Source: Pseudomonadota bacterium (GTDB lineage: Bacteria; Pseudomonadota; Alphaproteobacteria; Rhizobiales; Xanthobacteraceae). From it: a stretch of DNA of 64,000 nucleotides. The notes beneath the pieces are model-generated. The model saw only the letters and a program-made list of their open reading frames with translations, was not told the origin of the DNA and did no database searches. The stretch lies in NCBI GenBank assembly GCA_018242205.1, contig JAFECJ010000021.1, forward strand, positions 1 through 64,000, read 5' to 3'. Both the position numbers and the translations under genes were made by a program. Positions within the stretch are counted from its first letter, which is position 1. The number at the start of each line of letters is the position of its first letter. Below are positions 34,934-43,587 of this stretch, piece after piece.

Positions 34934-35169
34934 TCCCGATTCTCCCGTCCAGTTCGGGCAGGATCACTGCTCTCGGCGGCCGAGAAGTGAAGTGAACTTT
35001 CTCCACAATCAGGCGCAATTCGACTGGACTTGCGGGCCTGAAGACGCATGAGGCCGAAAGCGAGAAGAGCGGCGACTTCGGAAATGCGGTCCACGCCCAA
35101 CACGTCGTTGGCGGGGACGTCAGTGCAGCTCCGTGGACTTGCCGAAGGCGCGACCATGACCGCGCTCAT
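34930..35169 (-). CDS. Small conserved hypothetical protein of the recombinase module
   Basis: 79 aa. The C-terminal ISEVAALLAFGLMRLQARKS and GESSLHFSAAES resemble short proteins preceding DUF2924. ATG 35169 overlaps the stop of the AlpA-like gene (35166-35168) by 4 nt, and the stop overlaps the DUF2924 start. This repeated overlap pattern is why I choose this start over the longer frame (35214). Function unknown. Confidence 0.65.
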   Translation of the reverse strand: MSAVMVAPSASPRSCTDVPANDVLGVDRISEVAALLAFGLMRLQARKSSRIAPDCGESSLHFSAAESSDPARTGRENRE

Positions 35170-35381
35170 GCCGCAGGTGAGCGCGCCTGGCGCCGATCGC
35201 ATTCGGCGAGCCACTCATCGATCTCATCCTTGAAGTAATAGACAATCCGCGGCCCACAATGGTGAAAGGCCGGTCCCTCGTCGCGCATCCGCCACTTCGC
35301 GAGGGTCGAGCGACTGATCCCGAGATAGCCCGCCGCTTGGGCAGCCCTCAAACGCGTCCGCGCTGGAGCCGGTATGGTCAT
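35166..35381 (-). CDS. AlpA/excisionase-type helix-turn-helix protein
   Basis: 71 aa MerR-like winged helix: RAAQAAGYLGISRSTLAKWR, then RIVYYFKDEIDEWLAECDRR, the layout of phage AlpA/excisionase (helix_turn_helix_17) proteins. Probably binds att or promoter DNA of the element. First gene of the recombinase module. Confidence 0.88.
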   Translation of the reverse strand: MTIPAPARTRLRAAQAAGYLGISRSTLAKWRMRDEGPAFHHCGPRIVYYFKDEIDEWLAECDRRQARSPAA

Positions 35382-35498
35382 CGTAGCGTCTCCTGGCTAT
35401 GGCGATTCTTTGCCTGCCAGTGACGTTCTTCTAAACGGACCTACGCGTCAGGTTACAAAATTGGCTTGAATAAATCACTTGTTTCGCTAGGGGCGAAT

Positions 35499-36134
35499 CT
35501 AGAGCGAAAGATTATACAAAGGCTCAAGCTTGCGGCCAGGTCGAACGAATGGCTCCCATTTGACACCGAGTGCTCGCAACAATTCAGGGTCCAACAGCAT
35601 ATAACGTAGCGACCCCTTGCACTTAGCCTTATGTGCCTCAACTTTGAAGTAGCTGCGTTTAATCGCCTCCGGACTGCCGTAGGCTGTTGTCCCTTCCAAA
35701 ATCATGGTTGAGCATTCGAACGCTCGGTCGAGTGTGGACCCCAGCCACGCCAGCAGTCTTTCGCGGTCTTCCCGAATCTCGTTGGGTACATTCTCTTTGC
35801 GTGATCGGATCGCCTCAACTTGTTCGCGTAGGTCTTGTTGAGCTTCGCGCTGCCAAACAACTGTGCTCCATCTGGTATAATCGATATTGTCTTGGCGAAG
35901 GCGCGCGACATGGCCGGCGGCACGGCCGCGGCGTTTAGGCCCGTCCCCTCTTAGCAAGCTGCATAGCAAATCTGTCGCGGCGGGGAGGAGCCAGTCTGGA
36001 ACCGGTTGTCGCCACTTCTGGCAAAAATGCAGCGCGGCTGGAATCGCAACCACGATCCCCTCGCTGGCCATGTTTTGCAAAAGATCAAGATCTCGCTGGA
36101 ACACGCTGCTTGCTGTGTTGGTGGCGCCTTTCAC
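35499..36134 (-). CDS. Hypothetical protein of the second mobile element
   Basis: 211 aa, soluble, Arg-rich middle (RAAGHVARLRQDNIDYTRWS, EQVEAIRSRKENVPNEIRED). No family recognised. It is divergent from the HTH protein at 36438, with two operator-like repeats between. AT-richer than chromosomal genes, which fits an acquired gene. Confidence 0.65.
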   Translation of the reverse strand: MKGATNTASSVFQRDLDLLQNMASEGIVVAIPAALHFCQKWRQPVPDWLLPAATDLLCSLLRGDGPKRRGRAAGHVARLRQDNIDYTRWSTVVWQREAQQDLREQVEAIRSRKENVPNEIREDRERLLAWLGSTLDRAFECSTMILEGTTAYGSPEAIKRSYFKVEAHKAKCKGSLRYMLLDPELLRALGVKWEPFVRPGRKLEPLYNLSL

Positions 36135-36437
36135 CTCGGTTCTCCCTCATTTGCCAATGCTGACAAAGCCTCCGGTGAAACCAAACTCGCGTTATTCACT
36201 CCGATTCTCTCGTGAGGAACAATATTCCTCCAAATCGCTATATGTTTCATGAGGAACATACAGCCGCCCCCGTGAAAATGTTGCTCTGTTGACGCGGCGA
36301 ATCTGGGAGTCTGGCTTCGCTGCCGGTGAAAAGAGGAATGCCGATCGCGCTAAGGCAACTCGCGGAATTATCTTCACAATTTCAATCCAGTTCGCTGGCT
36401 GCGAGCATGTCGGCAACCCGACTCGCTGACACCCGAG
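36135..36437. promoter_or_regulatory. Divergent control region with two operator-like repeats
   Basis: GAGGAA-N5-TTCCTC (36214-36230) is a perfect 6-bp inverted repeat. A second, imperfect palindrome ATGTTTCATGAGGAACAT ends near 36259. The nonamer TGAGGAACA occurs in both (36213 and 36250, 37 nt apart). This looks like a repressor control region between the two divergent genes. Confidence 0.4.
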
Positions 36438-37235
36438 ATGCAGGAAATGCGGCCGCAGCGCCTCGACATAACGCTCGCTTTCAAAGCCATCAGTCTTTCC
36501 GAAGTGCTGTCCGGCACGGAAAAGCAGGTCGCTGCCGCAATTGTCGACAGTTTCAACTTCCGAACGCAGCAATGCGATCCAAGCTTTGACCGAATAGCCC
36601 ATCTCGTTGGCAAGAGCCGACGAACGGTCATCCGCGCCGTCGAACGACTTGAGACAATTCGGTTCTTAACGAGGACCAGGCACGGCGGTCATTTCAATCG
36701 CAATGCCTACCAGCCCAACTGGGCCCAATTCAGGTCGATCGAATCACACTGGAGCGCGCGCCGGAAAACACGCCATTGGGGTCAAAATCTGTCACCTTCA
36801 AACGTGACACCAGCTAGTCACCTTTCCAGTGACACGACTGGCACCCAAACTATTCAATTCAATCATTCCAGTGAAACCAGTCCAACAGCAGGTGCGATAC
36901 CAGAGCGATCTGGCAACCGTTTCAAGCAAGAAAGCGGACTTCCGACTTGCATAGCTAGGTCAGAGCTACGGCAGCCCCGTTCAACGGGGCAGCCACGCCG
37001 TTTCTCACCGGCCGTATTTACCGATCCAGCAGCCGCGGCTCGATTAGCAGCCGAAAGGCGATGGAATTCTCAGTTGACGGCGCGCCTTCGCGATCGGCCG
37101 GAGCTCTTTGAGCAGGCGATCGATGCCATCGATCAACAGCTTCAGGGCCGAGCTACGGAAGCGGAAATGACGCGCAAGGGAACTGGTCTCCCTTACATTC
37201 TCGATCAACTGATCAAGCGAGGTTTGAGGCTATGA
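36438..37235 (+). CDS. Phage/plasmid-type helix-turn-helix protein (replication-initiator-like)
   Basis: 265 aa. An N-terminal HTH: LSGTEKQVAAAIVDSFNFRT, FDRIAHLVGKSRRTVIRAVE and RLETIRFLTRTRHGGH. This is the helix_turn_helix_36 style found at the start of phage replication proteins. A Ser/Thr-rich linker and a basic C-terminus follow (RDRPELFEQAIDAIDQQLQG). Likely a replication or control protein of the prophage remnant. Confidence 0.72.
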   Translation: MQEMRPQRLDITLAFKAISLSEVLSGTEKQVAAAIVDSFNFRTQQCDPSFDRIAHLVGKSRRTVIRAVERLETIRFLTRTRHGGHFNRNAYQPNWAQFRSIESHWSARRKTRHWGQNLSPSNVTPASHLSSDTTGTQTIQFNHSSETSPTAGAIPERSGNRFKQESGLPTCIARSELRQPRSTGQPRRFSPAVFTDPAAAARLAAERRWNSQLTARLRDRPELFEQAIDAIDQQLQGRATEAEMTRKGTGLPYILDQLIKRGLRL

Positions 37236-37596
37236 CCGCACCACGACAAGCTCGAGCGGAGGGGTGGGGGGTACCCAAATCTCTGGAAGGTTCGCAACCG
37301 TCGGACCGGCGGCCCCCTCACGCGCAGATTTTTTTCTGCCAACAGGAGTTTTGATTCAATCAAACGAAATCAAACAATCAAAAGCCGAATCATTTCAATG
37401 GCTGACCCGCCAGGCGTCCCGCTTTTCGAGCTATTTATTTTCGGTCGCCCCGGGGGAGGTCAAAAGTTTTTCCGATCGCGAACCAGGACCGGTGGGCAAG
37501 GCACACAAACTTTTTCGATCAATTCCGGAATCTTTTTTTCTCGGCGCCTCTCCGAAAATTGCCGCGAAATTCGGGGTGGGGGGGGGGGGGAGGTAG
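37236..37596. other. Gap before the ParB-methyltransferase
   Basis: A 110-codon frame (37264-37596) is open but Ser/Phe-rich with no recognisable domain and runs into the G tract, so I do not call it a gene. The stretch ends at the 13-G run (37578-37590) and the methyltransferase ribosome site. Confidence 0.4.
37578..37590 (+). repeat. Homopolymeric G tract (13 nt) in the methyltransferase leader
   Basis: Thirteen consecutive G residues, then AGGTAG and the ATG at 37597. The tract overlaps or abuts the ribosome-binding region, so slipped-strand changes could alter its spacing. Confidence 0.9.
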
Positions 37597-38865
37597 ATGA
37601 CATCGTCGCAAGCAAATGGGATCTCCGAGAATTGCGAACGCCTGAAGCTGGAGATGTGGCCGACGGAGCGGATTCTTCCTTCGCCGCGCAACGCGCGGAC
37701 GCACAGCGAGGCCCAGGTTGCGGAAATTGCAGGATCCATCCGCGCTTTCGGCTTCGCCAATCCGATCCTGGTTGGTGATGGTGGGGAAGTGATCGCTGGT
37801 CACGGACGGCTTGCGGCGGCCCGATTGCTGGGGCTCCCCGAGGTGCCGGTCGTTCTCCTGAAGGGATTGAGCGAAATGCAGCAGCGCCAATTGATGCTTG
37901 CCGACAATCGGATTGCGCTCAATGCCGGCTGGGATCTCGACATGCTGCGGCTCGAGTTGACGGACCTGTCGGCGCTGGGTGCCGACCTCAGGGTTCTCGG
38001 TTTTACCAAGGGTGAACTCGCAAAGGCACTGACGCCGGCCGGCCGTGGGCTTACTGACGAAGATGCGATCCCGGAGGTGAGCGAGGTCGCGATTACGCGG
38101 CCAGGCGATGTGTGGGTGCTGGGTCAGCACCGGATCGGATGCGGCGACAGTACCGATCGCGCCGTCGTCGAAAGGGTGCTCGCCAATGCCGTGCCCCCGC
38201 TCATGGTGACGGATCCACCTTATGGGGTGAACTACGACCCCGAGTGGCGCCATAGGGCAGGCGTGAACAGCTCAAGTCGCGTCGGCAAGGTCGAGAATGA
38301 CGGGCGAGCGGACTGGGAGGACGCCTGGGCGTTGTTTCCGGGCAGCATCGTCTATGTGTGGCACGGGGCGCTCCACGCGGCGACGGTCGCCTCCAGTCTG
38401 GAGCGCCAAGGCTTTGCCATTCGCGCCCAAATCATCTGGGCCAAGGAGCGTCTGGTTATCGGCCGCGGTGACTATCACTGGCAGCATGAACCCTGCTGGT
38501 ACGCCGTCCGCTCCAAGGGCAACTGGACAGGCGATCGTAAGCAGACGACGCTCTGGACCATCTCCAGCAAGGATCAGGACGCTGAAACCGTCCACGGCAC
38601 GCAGAAGCCGGTCGAGTGCATGCGCCGGCCGATTCTCAACAACTCAAGCCCCGGCGATCTCGTCTACGAGCCCTTTCTCGGAAGCGGCACGACGCTGATT
38701 GCCGCCGATAGCTGCGGCCGGGTCTGCCGCGCCGTCGAACTCTCCCCTCTCTATGTCGATGTGGCGATCCGGCGGTGGCAGGCGTTCACGGGCGCCAAGG
38801 CACTCAGAGACGGCGACGGCCAACTGTTTAACGATATCGCCGCAAGTGCGGCTTCGGAGGAATGA
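37597..38865 (+). CDS. ParB-domain DNA methyltransferase (DNA modification methylase)
   Basis: 422 aa with an N-terminal ParB/Srx nuclease-like domain (about 20-120; GEVIAGHGRLAAARLLGLPE) fused to a DNA amino-methyltransferase. Motif IV DPPYGVNYDP comes before motif I-like EPFLGSGTTLIAADS, the beta-class order, so it makes N6-methyladenine or N4-methylcytosine. Such phage-borne enzymes protect phage DNA and often precede terminase genes, as here. Its stop overlaps the terminase start (ATGA). The poly-G leader is unusual. Confidence 0.92.
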   Translation: MTSSQANGISENCERLKLEMWPTERILPSPRNARTHSEAQVAEIAGSIRAFGFANPILVGDGGEVIAGHGRLAAARLLGLPEVPVVLLKGLSEMQQRQLMLADNRIALNAGWDLDMLRLELTDLSALGADLRVLGFTKGELAKALTPAGRGLTDEDAIPEVSEVAITRPGDVWVLGQHRIGCGDSTDRAVVERVLANAVPPLMVTDPPYGVNYDPEWRHRAGVNSSSRVGKVENDGRADWEDAWALFPGSIVYVWHGALHAATVASSLERQGFAIRAQIIWAKERLVIGRGDYHWQHEPCWYAVRSKGNWTGDRKQTTLWTISSKDQDAETVHGTQKPVECMRRPILNNSSPGDLVYEPFLGSGTTLIAADSCGRVCRAVELSPLYVDVAIRRWQAFTGAKALRDGDGQLFNDIAASAASEE

Positions 38866-39347
38866 CGATGCGCGGTCGCAGACCCGTCCCCACGCGAATC
38901 AAGGTCCTCACCGGCAATCCAGGAAAGCGACCTCTCAACGAGCACGAGCCGCGACCGGAGCCACAAATCCCGGATTGTCCGCCCCAGCTTGGTCAGGTCG
39001 CCCGCGAGGAATGGAACCGGCTTGTGGGTGAGCTGGCGAGCCTGCGTATCGTCACAGCACTCGATCGATCGGCACTGGCGGCCTACTGCAACGCCTATGG
39101 TCTCTGGGCCGAAGCGACAGAGGCCATCCAGAAGTACGGCACGATGGTCAAGTCGCCGACCGGATATCCCATCCAGTCGCCCTATGTGTCGATCGCCAAC
39201 CGGCAGGCCGAAATCATGATGCGGATTGCCTCCGAGTTCGGGTTTACACCTGCGAGTCGCAGCCGGATATCGGCGCCGGCGGAAGACTGGCCGCAAGCAA
39301 GTTTGTTCGATGTTGTGCCGGTGGCGGACACTGATGATGCCGGCTAG
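38862..39347 (+). CDS. Phage terminase small subunit, P27 family
   Basis: 161 aa: MRGRRPVPTRIKVLTGNPGK, RPLNEHEPRPEPQIPDCPPQ, then LDRSALAAYCNAYGLWAEAT, the P27 small terminase layout (recognises phage DNA for packaging). ATG 38862 or 38868. No large terminase, portal or capsid genes follow, so the packaging module is truncated here and the prophage is defective. Confidence 0.9.
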   Translation: MTMRGRRPVPTRIKVLTGNPGKRPLNEHEPRPEPQIPDCPPQLGQVAREEWNRLVGELASLRIVTALDRSALAAYCNAYGLWAEATEAIQKYGTMVKSPTGYPIQSPYVSIANRQAEIMMRIASEFGFTPASRSRISAPAEDWPQASLFDVVPVADTDDAG

Positions 39348-39539
39348 TACCGTCGACGCATTATGGTCGCCGAACATGCTTGCCGTTGAGACGCCGCGCA
39401 TATTCAGCAATCAGACCTCCGCAGCAAAAAACGTTACGGAGCACGGCCGATCTTTCGTGTTTCTTTCGTTATTCGAAGAAACATTATGTCGTCGCTGGGC
39501 ATGGCTGCTCGGCTGAAGCCAGTTTGCGCGTCTTTCGGC

Positions 39540-39791
39540 TTATACGAAGCTGACGCCAATTCGCTTCTGCGAGCGCCATATCACACGGCATTCATATTTG
39601 GCGTTGTCGGTGTGGATATTCAGGGTAAACTTGTCTGGAATGCCGACTGGGCTTTCGATTTCGAGGCATCCACCGGTGTCGGAAATGTTGCGCACAACGC
39701 AATTAATGCCAGCGGCGTAGGCGAATGTGATCGTTCCGCTTTTCAGAACACGTTTGCGCTGGCTGGTGCGTTTGTCTGTCATCGTCTGCAT
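39540..39791 (-). CDS. PilZ domain protein
   Basis: 83 aa from ATG 39791 (ATG 39782 also possible). PilZ residues: RTSQRKRVLKSG (R-x-x-x-R) and NISDTGGCLE (N/D-x-S-x-x-G), then CRVIWRSQKRIGVSFV. Binds cyclic di-GMP. It lies between the prophage remnant and the phosphatase operon, in AT-richer sequence. Confidence 0.78.
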   Translation of the reverse strand: MQTMTDKRTSQRKRVLKSGTITFAYAAGINCVVRNISDTGGCLEIESPVGIPDKFTLNIHTDNAKYECRVIWRSQKRIGVSFV

Positions 39792-40319
39792 GTCTGCAAT
39801 TATTATCTGCGCTTCATGATGAGAGATCCAAGATGCAGATCTCAACCTGGCGTGTCAGCATTGAGACGACAATAATTTATCGAACTGTAAAGACGTCGAA
39901 AAAATCGCGGTAACATTCTTGGGATCGTGAATCTGAGTGCCGGCGCACTTCTCTCGCTGACTCGTTCTGCGCGATGAAAATGTGTCGGCAAACCGACGCT
40001 CAAACTATTCCAATACCTGTTGGTCATGCGATGCGAATGTCCGACCTAGGTTTTCAGCCACCGGTTTCTGCACTTTTTGAATTGTTCTAGTAGTTCTGAG
40101 ATTAACGGACATAACCCTTAGAAGGGCACTGCCACACGAGCGCAGAACAAAATCATCAGAGGCGGCATGTGGCCGCTCAAGGCGCTATCTTCGTACAATA
40201 ATGATGTGGCCATCGGTGGGGGGTGGAGTGGTGTCGAGAAAGGTTGGAGTGCGCAGGTCGAGAAACGGCATGCTCTGGCCGTCTTTATAAGCGCCTCGGA
40301 TCGGTCCATTCGATATAAT
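39792..40319. other. Intergenic stretch of about 530 nt
   Basis: No convincing gene, RNA or repeat. Sequence is AT-richer than average, matching the end of the acquired region. A short frame at 40167-40406 lacks a ribosome site and a recognisable domain. Confidence 0.5.
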
Positions 40320-40871
40320 TTAAAGAATATTGGTGATAGCCCGATCGATGGCCGTTCCCTCGCAATACAATGTGCGAACCAGCAAGGCTGCCGCAATCCC
40401 TGTTAAGGCTCCACCGACAACGTCGCTGACGTAATGCGTTCCGATGTACACCCGCGAAGTAATCACACACAGTGCCACGGCGCTCGACAACAGACCCATA
40501 CGCTTTGCGCCATTTACAAGGAAGGCGGCGGCGATTGCTGCCGTTGCGGTGGCATGGTCTGACGGGAAAGACGGGTCGGCGCTCGGGGCTACAATGAGGT
40601 GACTAATCCCGGCGTCATAGGGGCGCACGCGATGTGCGAAGAGCAGTATGAGCTGGTTGATGGCAAGGCCGAGAAGGAACGAAAGGCCGGTCGCGACGAG
40701 AATATGGCGGTGATGCTGGCGATCCTGCTTCCGCCACCATTGGGCAGCAACCAGCAGTACTAGAATTGGGACGCCCCATGCCGAGGCGCTGACCATCAAC
40801 AGGTCGAGGGTGCCGTGTTGTCCGGCGATGCTATTCAGCGCCCGCGTCAAATATGCGTCAAAACTGTACAT
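40320..40871 (-). CDS. PAP2 family phosphatase (BcrC-like undecaprenyl pyrophosphatase)
   Basis: 183 aa integral membrane protein. The three PAP2 motifs are HRVRPYDAG (C1, lacking the usual leading Lys), PSFPSDHATA (C2) and SRVYIGTHYVSDVVGG (C3). The SFPSDHA form is typical of BcrC/YbjG-type lipid pyrophosphatases that recycle undecaprenyl pyrophosphate. It is the last gene of the regulator-kinase-DedA-PAP2 run. Confidence 0.87.
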   Translation of the reverse strand: MYSFDAYLTRALNSIAGQHGTLDLLMVSASAWGVPILVLLVAAQWWRKQDRQHHRHILVATGLSFLLGLAINQLILLFAHRVRPYDAGISHLIVAPSADPSFPSDHATATAAIAAAFLVNGAKRMGLLSSAVALCVITSRVYIGTHYVSDVVGGALTGIAAALLVRTLYCEGTAIDRAITNIL

Positions 40872-40965
40872 TGCTTTTCCCTGGTATCTTCGTGTCGCCC
40901 CCGCTTAAATTTTCAGCGTTAGCAGGCGCGAAGCATCTGGCAGCATCTGCGCTCAATCTCTTGCA

Positions 40966-41574
40966 TCAGACGCGTGGCCGTACATGTCGATAAAGGTAGA
41001 ACGCCACTGAACCGGCAAAAAGGATGGCGATCAACCAGTCGAAACGATGGAAAAAGGTCTGGACTGCTGGGGTCTTGTTCCATTGTTCACCGAGTTGAAG
41101 GCCGAGATATGCGAGCCCGAAGCACCATGGCCACGAGCCGGCAAAGGTGTAGGCCTGGAATTTGATGAACGGCATGCGGGCGATGCCTGCCGGAAGTGAG
41201 ATGAAGGTCCGGACCACCGGCAGCAGACGGCTTATAAACACTGCGGCCGAGCCATAACGCGCAAAATAGCTGTCGAAACGCGTGAGATCATCTTCACTGA
41301 AGAATACATATCGGCCCCAGCGCAAGACGGCGGTCCTGCCACCATGGGCGCCGATCAGATAGGCCACGGTTGAACCAATGTTGCACCCGATCGCCCCGGC
41401 GGTTGCGGCCGTTACGAGACTTAGGTGTCCCGTCGATACAAGGTATCCAGCGAAGGGCATGATAATTTCGGACGGAAGAGGCAGGCAGGCTGACTCGATC
41501 GCCATAAGCCCCGCGATGCCGGCATAACCGCCCGCCGATATGGCCGAGTTGATCCAGGAAACAACTAGGGCCAT
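40966..41574 (-). CDS. DedA family membrane protein
   Basis: 202 aa: INSAISAGGYAGIAGLMAIE, ESACLPLPSEIIMPFAGYLV, GAIGCNIGSTVAYLIGAHGG and RLLPVVRTFISLPAGIARMP, all DedA landmarks (membrane-embedded Glu and the Arg-rich second half). DedA proteins are undecaprenyl-phosphate/lipid translocases linked to antimicrobial-peptide and pH tolerance. It begins 3 nt after the kinase stop, so the kinase and DedA are co-transcribed. Confidence 0.92.
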   Translation of the reverse strand: MALVVSWINSAISAGGYAGIAGLMAIESACLPLPSEIIMPFAGYLVSTGHLSLVTAATAGAIGCNIGSTVAYLIGAHGGRTAVLRWGRYVFFSEDDLTRFDSYFARYGSAAVFISRLLPVVRTFISLPAGIARMPFIKFQAYTFAGSWPWCFGLAYLGLQLGEQWNKTPAVQTFFHRFDWLIAILFAGSVAFYLYRHVRPRV

Positions 41575-41577
41575 GCT

Positions 41578-42876
41578 TTAGTCCAAGGCCACAGCCGGCA
41601 TAATGACGATAGCGCGCAGGCCGGTTGTAGCGGTCTTGTTCTCCAGATTCACCGTACCGTCCAGGTGATCAACGATGCGCTTGACGATCGACAGACCGAG
41701 CCCGGTGCCGCTTTCAACCGGCTGGCTGCCACGGAAGAATGGCTCGAAGACCCGCGCAGCGTCGGACGAAGGGATGCCGGGCCCCGTGTCATCCACTTCA
41801 AAGACGACATTGTCTCCCTTGCGGTAGAGCCGTACGTCGATGCTGCCGCCTTTGGGCGTATATCTTATGGCGTTATCGATAAGGTTACGGAACAGCGTCG
41901 CCACCATGATGGGGTCGGCTTTCAACCCCACGGCATCTAAGGCTGCAAATCCGAGATCGATACCGCGTTCGCGTGCCAAGGGCAGGAGATCTGCCATCAC
42001 TTCCTTGGCGTACCGATCGGCGGGTACGACGGAAGGGCGATCCGAATTGTTGATCTCGGATCGCGCGAGTGCAAGGAGTTGGTCGAGCAAATGCGCGGTG
42101 CGTCTCGCTCCCCCCCTAAGGGCCGCTAGGCGAGTTTCCGCGTCAGCAGGCAAATCCGTATGGGTTAAATTGTCAGCCTGAACGCTAATCGCCGCAATTG
42201 GCGTCCGCAGTTCGTGGGCTGCGTCGGCGATGAAGCGCCGCTGCTGGTCGACCATCTCGTGAACGCGTTCCAGAAGTCGATTAATTGATGCCACAAAAGG
42301 GCGCAGTTCATTCGGCATACCTTCCGAAGGAAGCGGGGCAAGCTCACGTGTCTTGCTGCGGTCCAGCTCATTTGCGAGCTTGGCCATGGGCTCCAGCGTC
42401 CGGCCGATTACAATACCGACGATCAGCATCAGGAACGGGATCAAGATCGCCAAGGGAAGGAGAATATGAAGGGCATTGGCGCGGGCGACCTCGTTACGTA
42501 CTTGGGCGGGCTGACCGATGGCGACGCGCGTTTTGTCGCTTCGGGTCACCAAGAGGATTCGCCAGTCGTGGCCGTCTCTTTGCGTCAAATGGAAGCCGTC
42601 CGGCAGTGCGTTCAGCGCCTTATCCCGTGCGGAAGGGTGCGCAAGGTCGATTTCGTCGAGCTTAACCCTGGCTTCGGGCTCCAGCTTGAAATTTCCGATG
42701 TCGCCCAAGTCACGGGTTCCGCCGACCGCAACAGCCGCCATCTGGGCAAGGACGGAGTCCTGCAGTTCATTCGCCTCATCGAAGGCCCACCAATAGGTGA
42801 TCACTCCAGCCAGTATTCCGGCCAGTATGATGAACCCCGTGAGACTTATGATCAGGCGGACGCGCAACGAGCTCAT
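41578..42876 (-). CDS. Sensor histidine kinase (QseC/PmrB-like)
   Basis: 432 aa. TM1 about residues 8-30 (LIISLTGFIILAGILAGVIT), a periplasmic sensor domain, TM2 near 140-160, HAMP, the H box FIADAAHELRTPIAAISVQ, the N box FRNLIDNAIRYTPKGG and G boxes DDTGPGIPSSD, GTGLGLSIVKRI. The start overlaps the response-regulator stop (ATGA). The signal is unknown; the downstream DedA and PAP2 suggest envelope stress or cationic peptides. Confidence 0.94.
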   Translation of the reverse strand: MSSLRVRLIISLTGFIILAGILAGVITYWWAFDEANELQDSVLAQMAAVAVGGTRDLGDIGNFKLEPEARVKLDEIDLAHPSARDKALNALPDGFHLTQRDGHDWRILLVTRSDKTRVAIGQPAQVRNEVARANALHILLPLAILIPFLMLIVGIVIGRTLEPMAKLANELDRSKTRELAPLPSEGMPNELRPFVASINRLLERVHEMVDQQRRFIADAAHELRTPIAAISVQADNLTHTDLPADAETRLAALRGGARRTAHLLDQLLALARSEINNSDRPSVVPADRYAKEVMADLLPLARERGIDLGFAALDAVGLKADPIMVATLFRNLIDNAIRYTPKGGSIDVRLYRKGDNVVFEVDDTGPGIPSSDAARVFEPFFRGSQPVESGTGLGLSIVKRIVDHLDGTVNLENKTATTGLRAIVIMPAVALD

Positions 42877-43538
42877 TGGTTTGCCTTGTCGACCATCCAG
42901 CCCACACCCCTCACGTTACGAATCGCATCGGTGCCGAGCTTCTTGCGCAAAGCATGGATCAAGAACTCAATGGCGTTGCTTTCGACCTCCTCATTCCAGC
43001 CGTATAGTCGTTGCTCAAGCTCGGTGCGGGAGAATATCTTGCCCGGACGCATCATGAGCGCATTGAGCAGCGCGAACTCGCGAGCGGTGAGAGCGACTTT
43101 ATTGCCACCCCTGCCGGCCTCGTGTGTCGCCGGATTGAGGTCAATATCACCATTACTCAGCAGAGCATCGGCGCCGCTTCCCTGCCGCCGCAAGACCGCA
43201 CGCATGCGCGCCAGCAGCTCGCCGACCTCGAAGGGCTTGGTCAGATAGTCGTCAGCTCCAAGGTCAAGGCCGCCGATCCGGTCGTCAATCGCATCCCTCG
43301 CTGTGACGATAATGACCGGCACCGGAGGGAGGGTCCTGCGAATCTGGCGCAGCACCTCCAAGCCGTCCGGCTTAGGAAGACCAAGATCGAGCAGTATGAG
43401 CTGGTAGTCCTGGAGCTTTGCCGCGTCGAGGGCCGTTTCACCGTCTGTTACCCAGTCGACGGCATAGGCCGCATCCTTGAGGGCCTGCTCCACGGCGGCG
43501 CCAAGCATACGGTCGTCCTCAACATACAGCACGCGCAA
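42873..43538 (-). CDS. OmpR-family response regulator
   Basis: 221 aa. A receiver domain (LRVLYVEDDRMLG; phospho-Asp in LILLDLGLPKPDGL; TARDAIDDRIGGLDLGADDY; KPFEVGELLARMRAV), then a winged-helix effector domain (EFALLNALMMRPGKIFSRTE; GWNEEVESNAIEFLIHALRK). TTG 43538 is preceded by GGAGGAGG at the right distance, while ATG starts at 43577/43562 lack a ribosome site. It likely binds the 11-bp-spaced repeats at 43588-43642. Confidence 0.92.
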   Translation of the reverse strand: MRVLYVEDDRMLGAAVEQALKDAAYAVDWVTDGETALDAAKLQDYQLILLDLGLPKPDGLEVLRQIRRTLPPVPVIIVTARDAIDDRIGGLDLGADDYLTKPFEVGELLARMRAVLRRQGSGADALLSNGDIDLNPATHEAGRGGNKVALTAREFALLNALMMRPGKIFSRTELEQRLYGWNEEVESNAIEFLIHALRKKLGTDAIRNVRGVGWMVDKANQ

Positions 43539-43587
43539 GTCTGATGTCCTCCTCCAGTCCATCGTATCACATTCCACAGGTGGAAAA

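Noticed and set aside
36192-36602. Minus-strand frame of 136 codons overlapping the HTH gene at 36438
   Set aside because: No domain; overlaps operator-like repeats and the start of a gene with a clear HTH.
37264-37596. 110-codon frame before the methyltransferase
   Set aside because: Ser/Phe-rich with no domain or clear ribosome site; its end is formed by the G tract.
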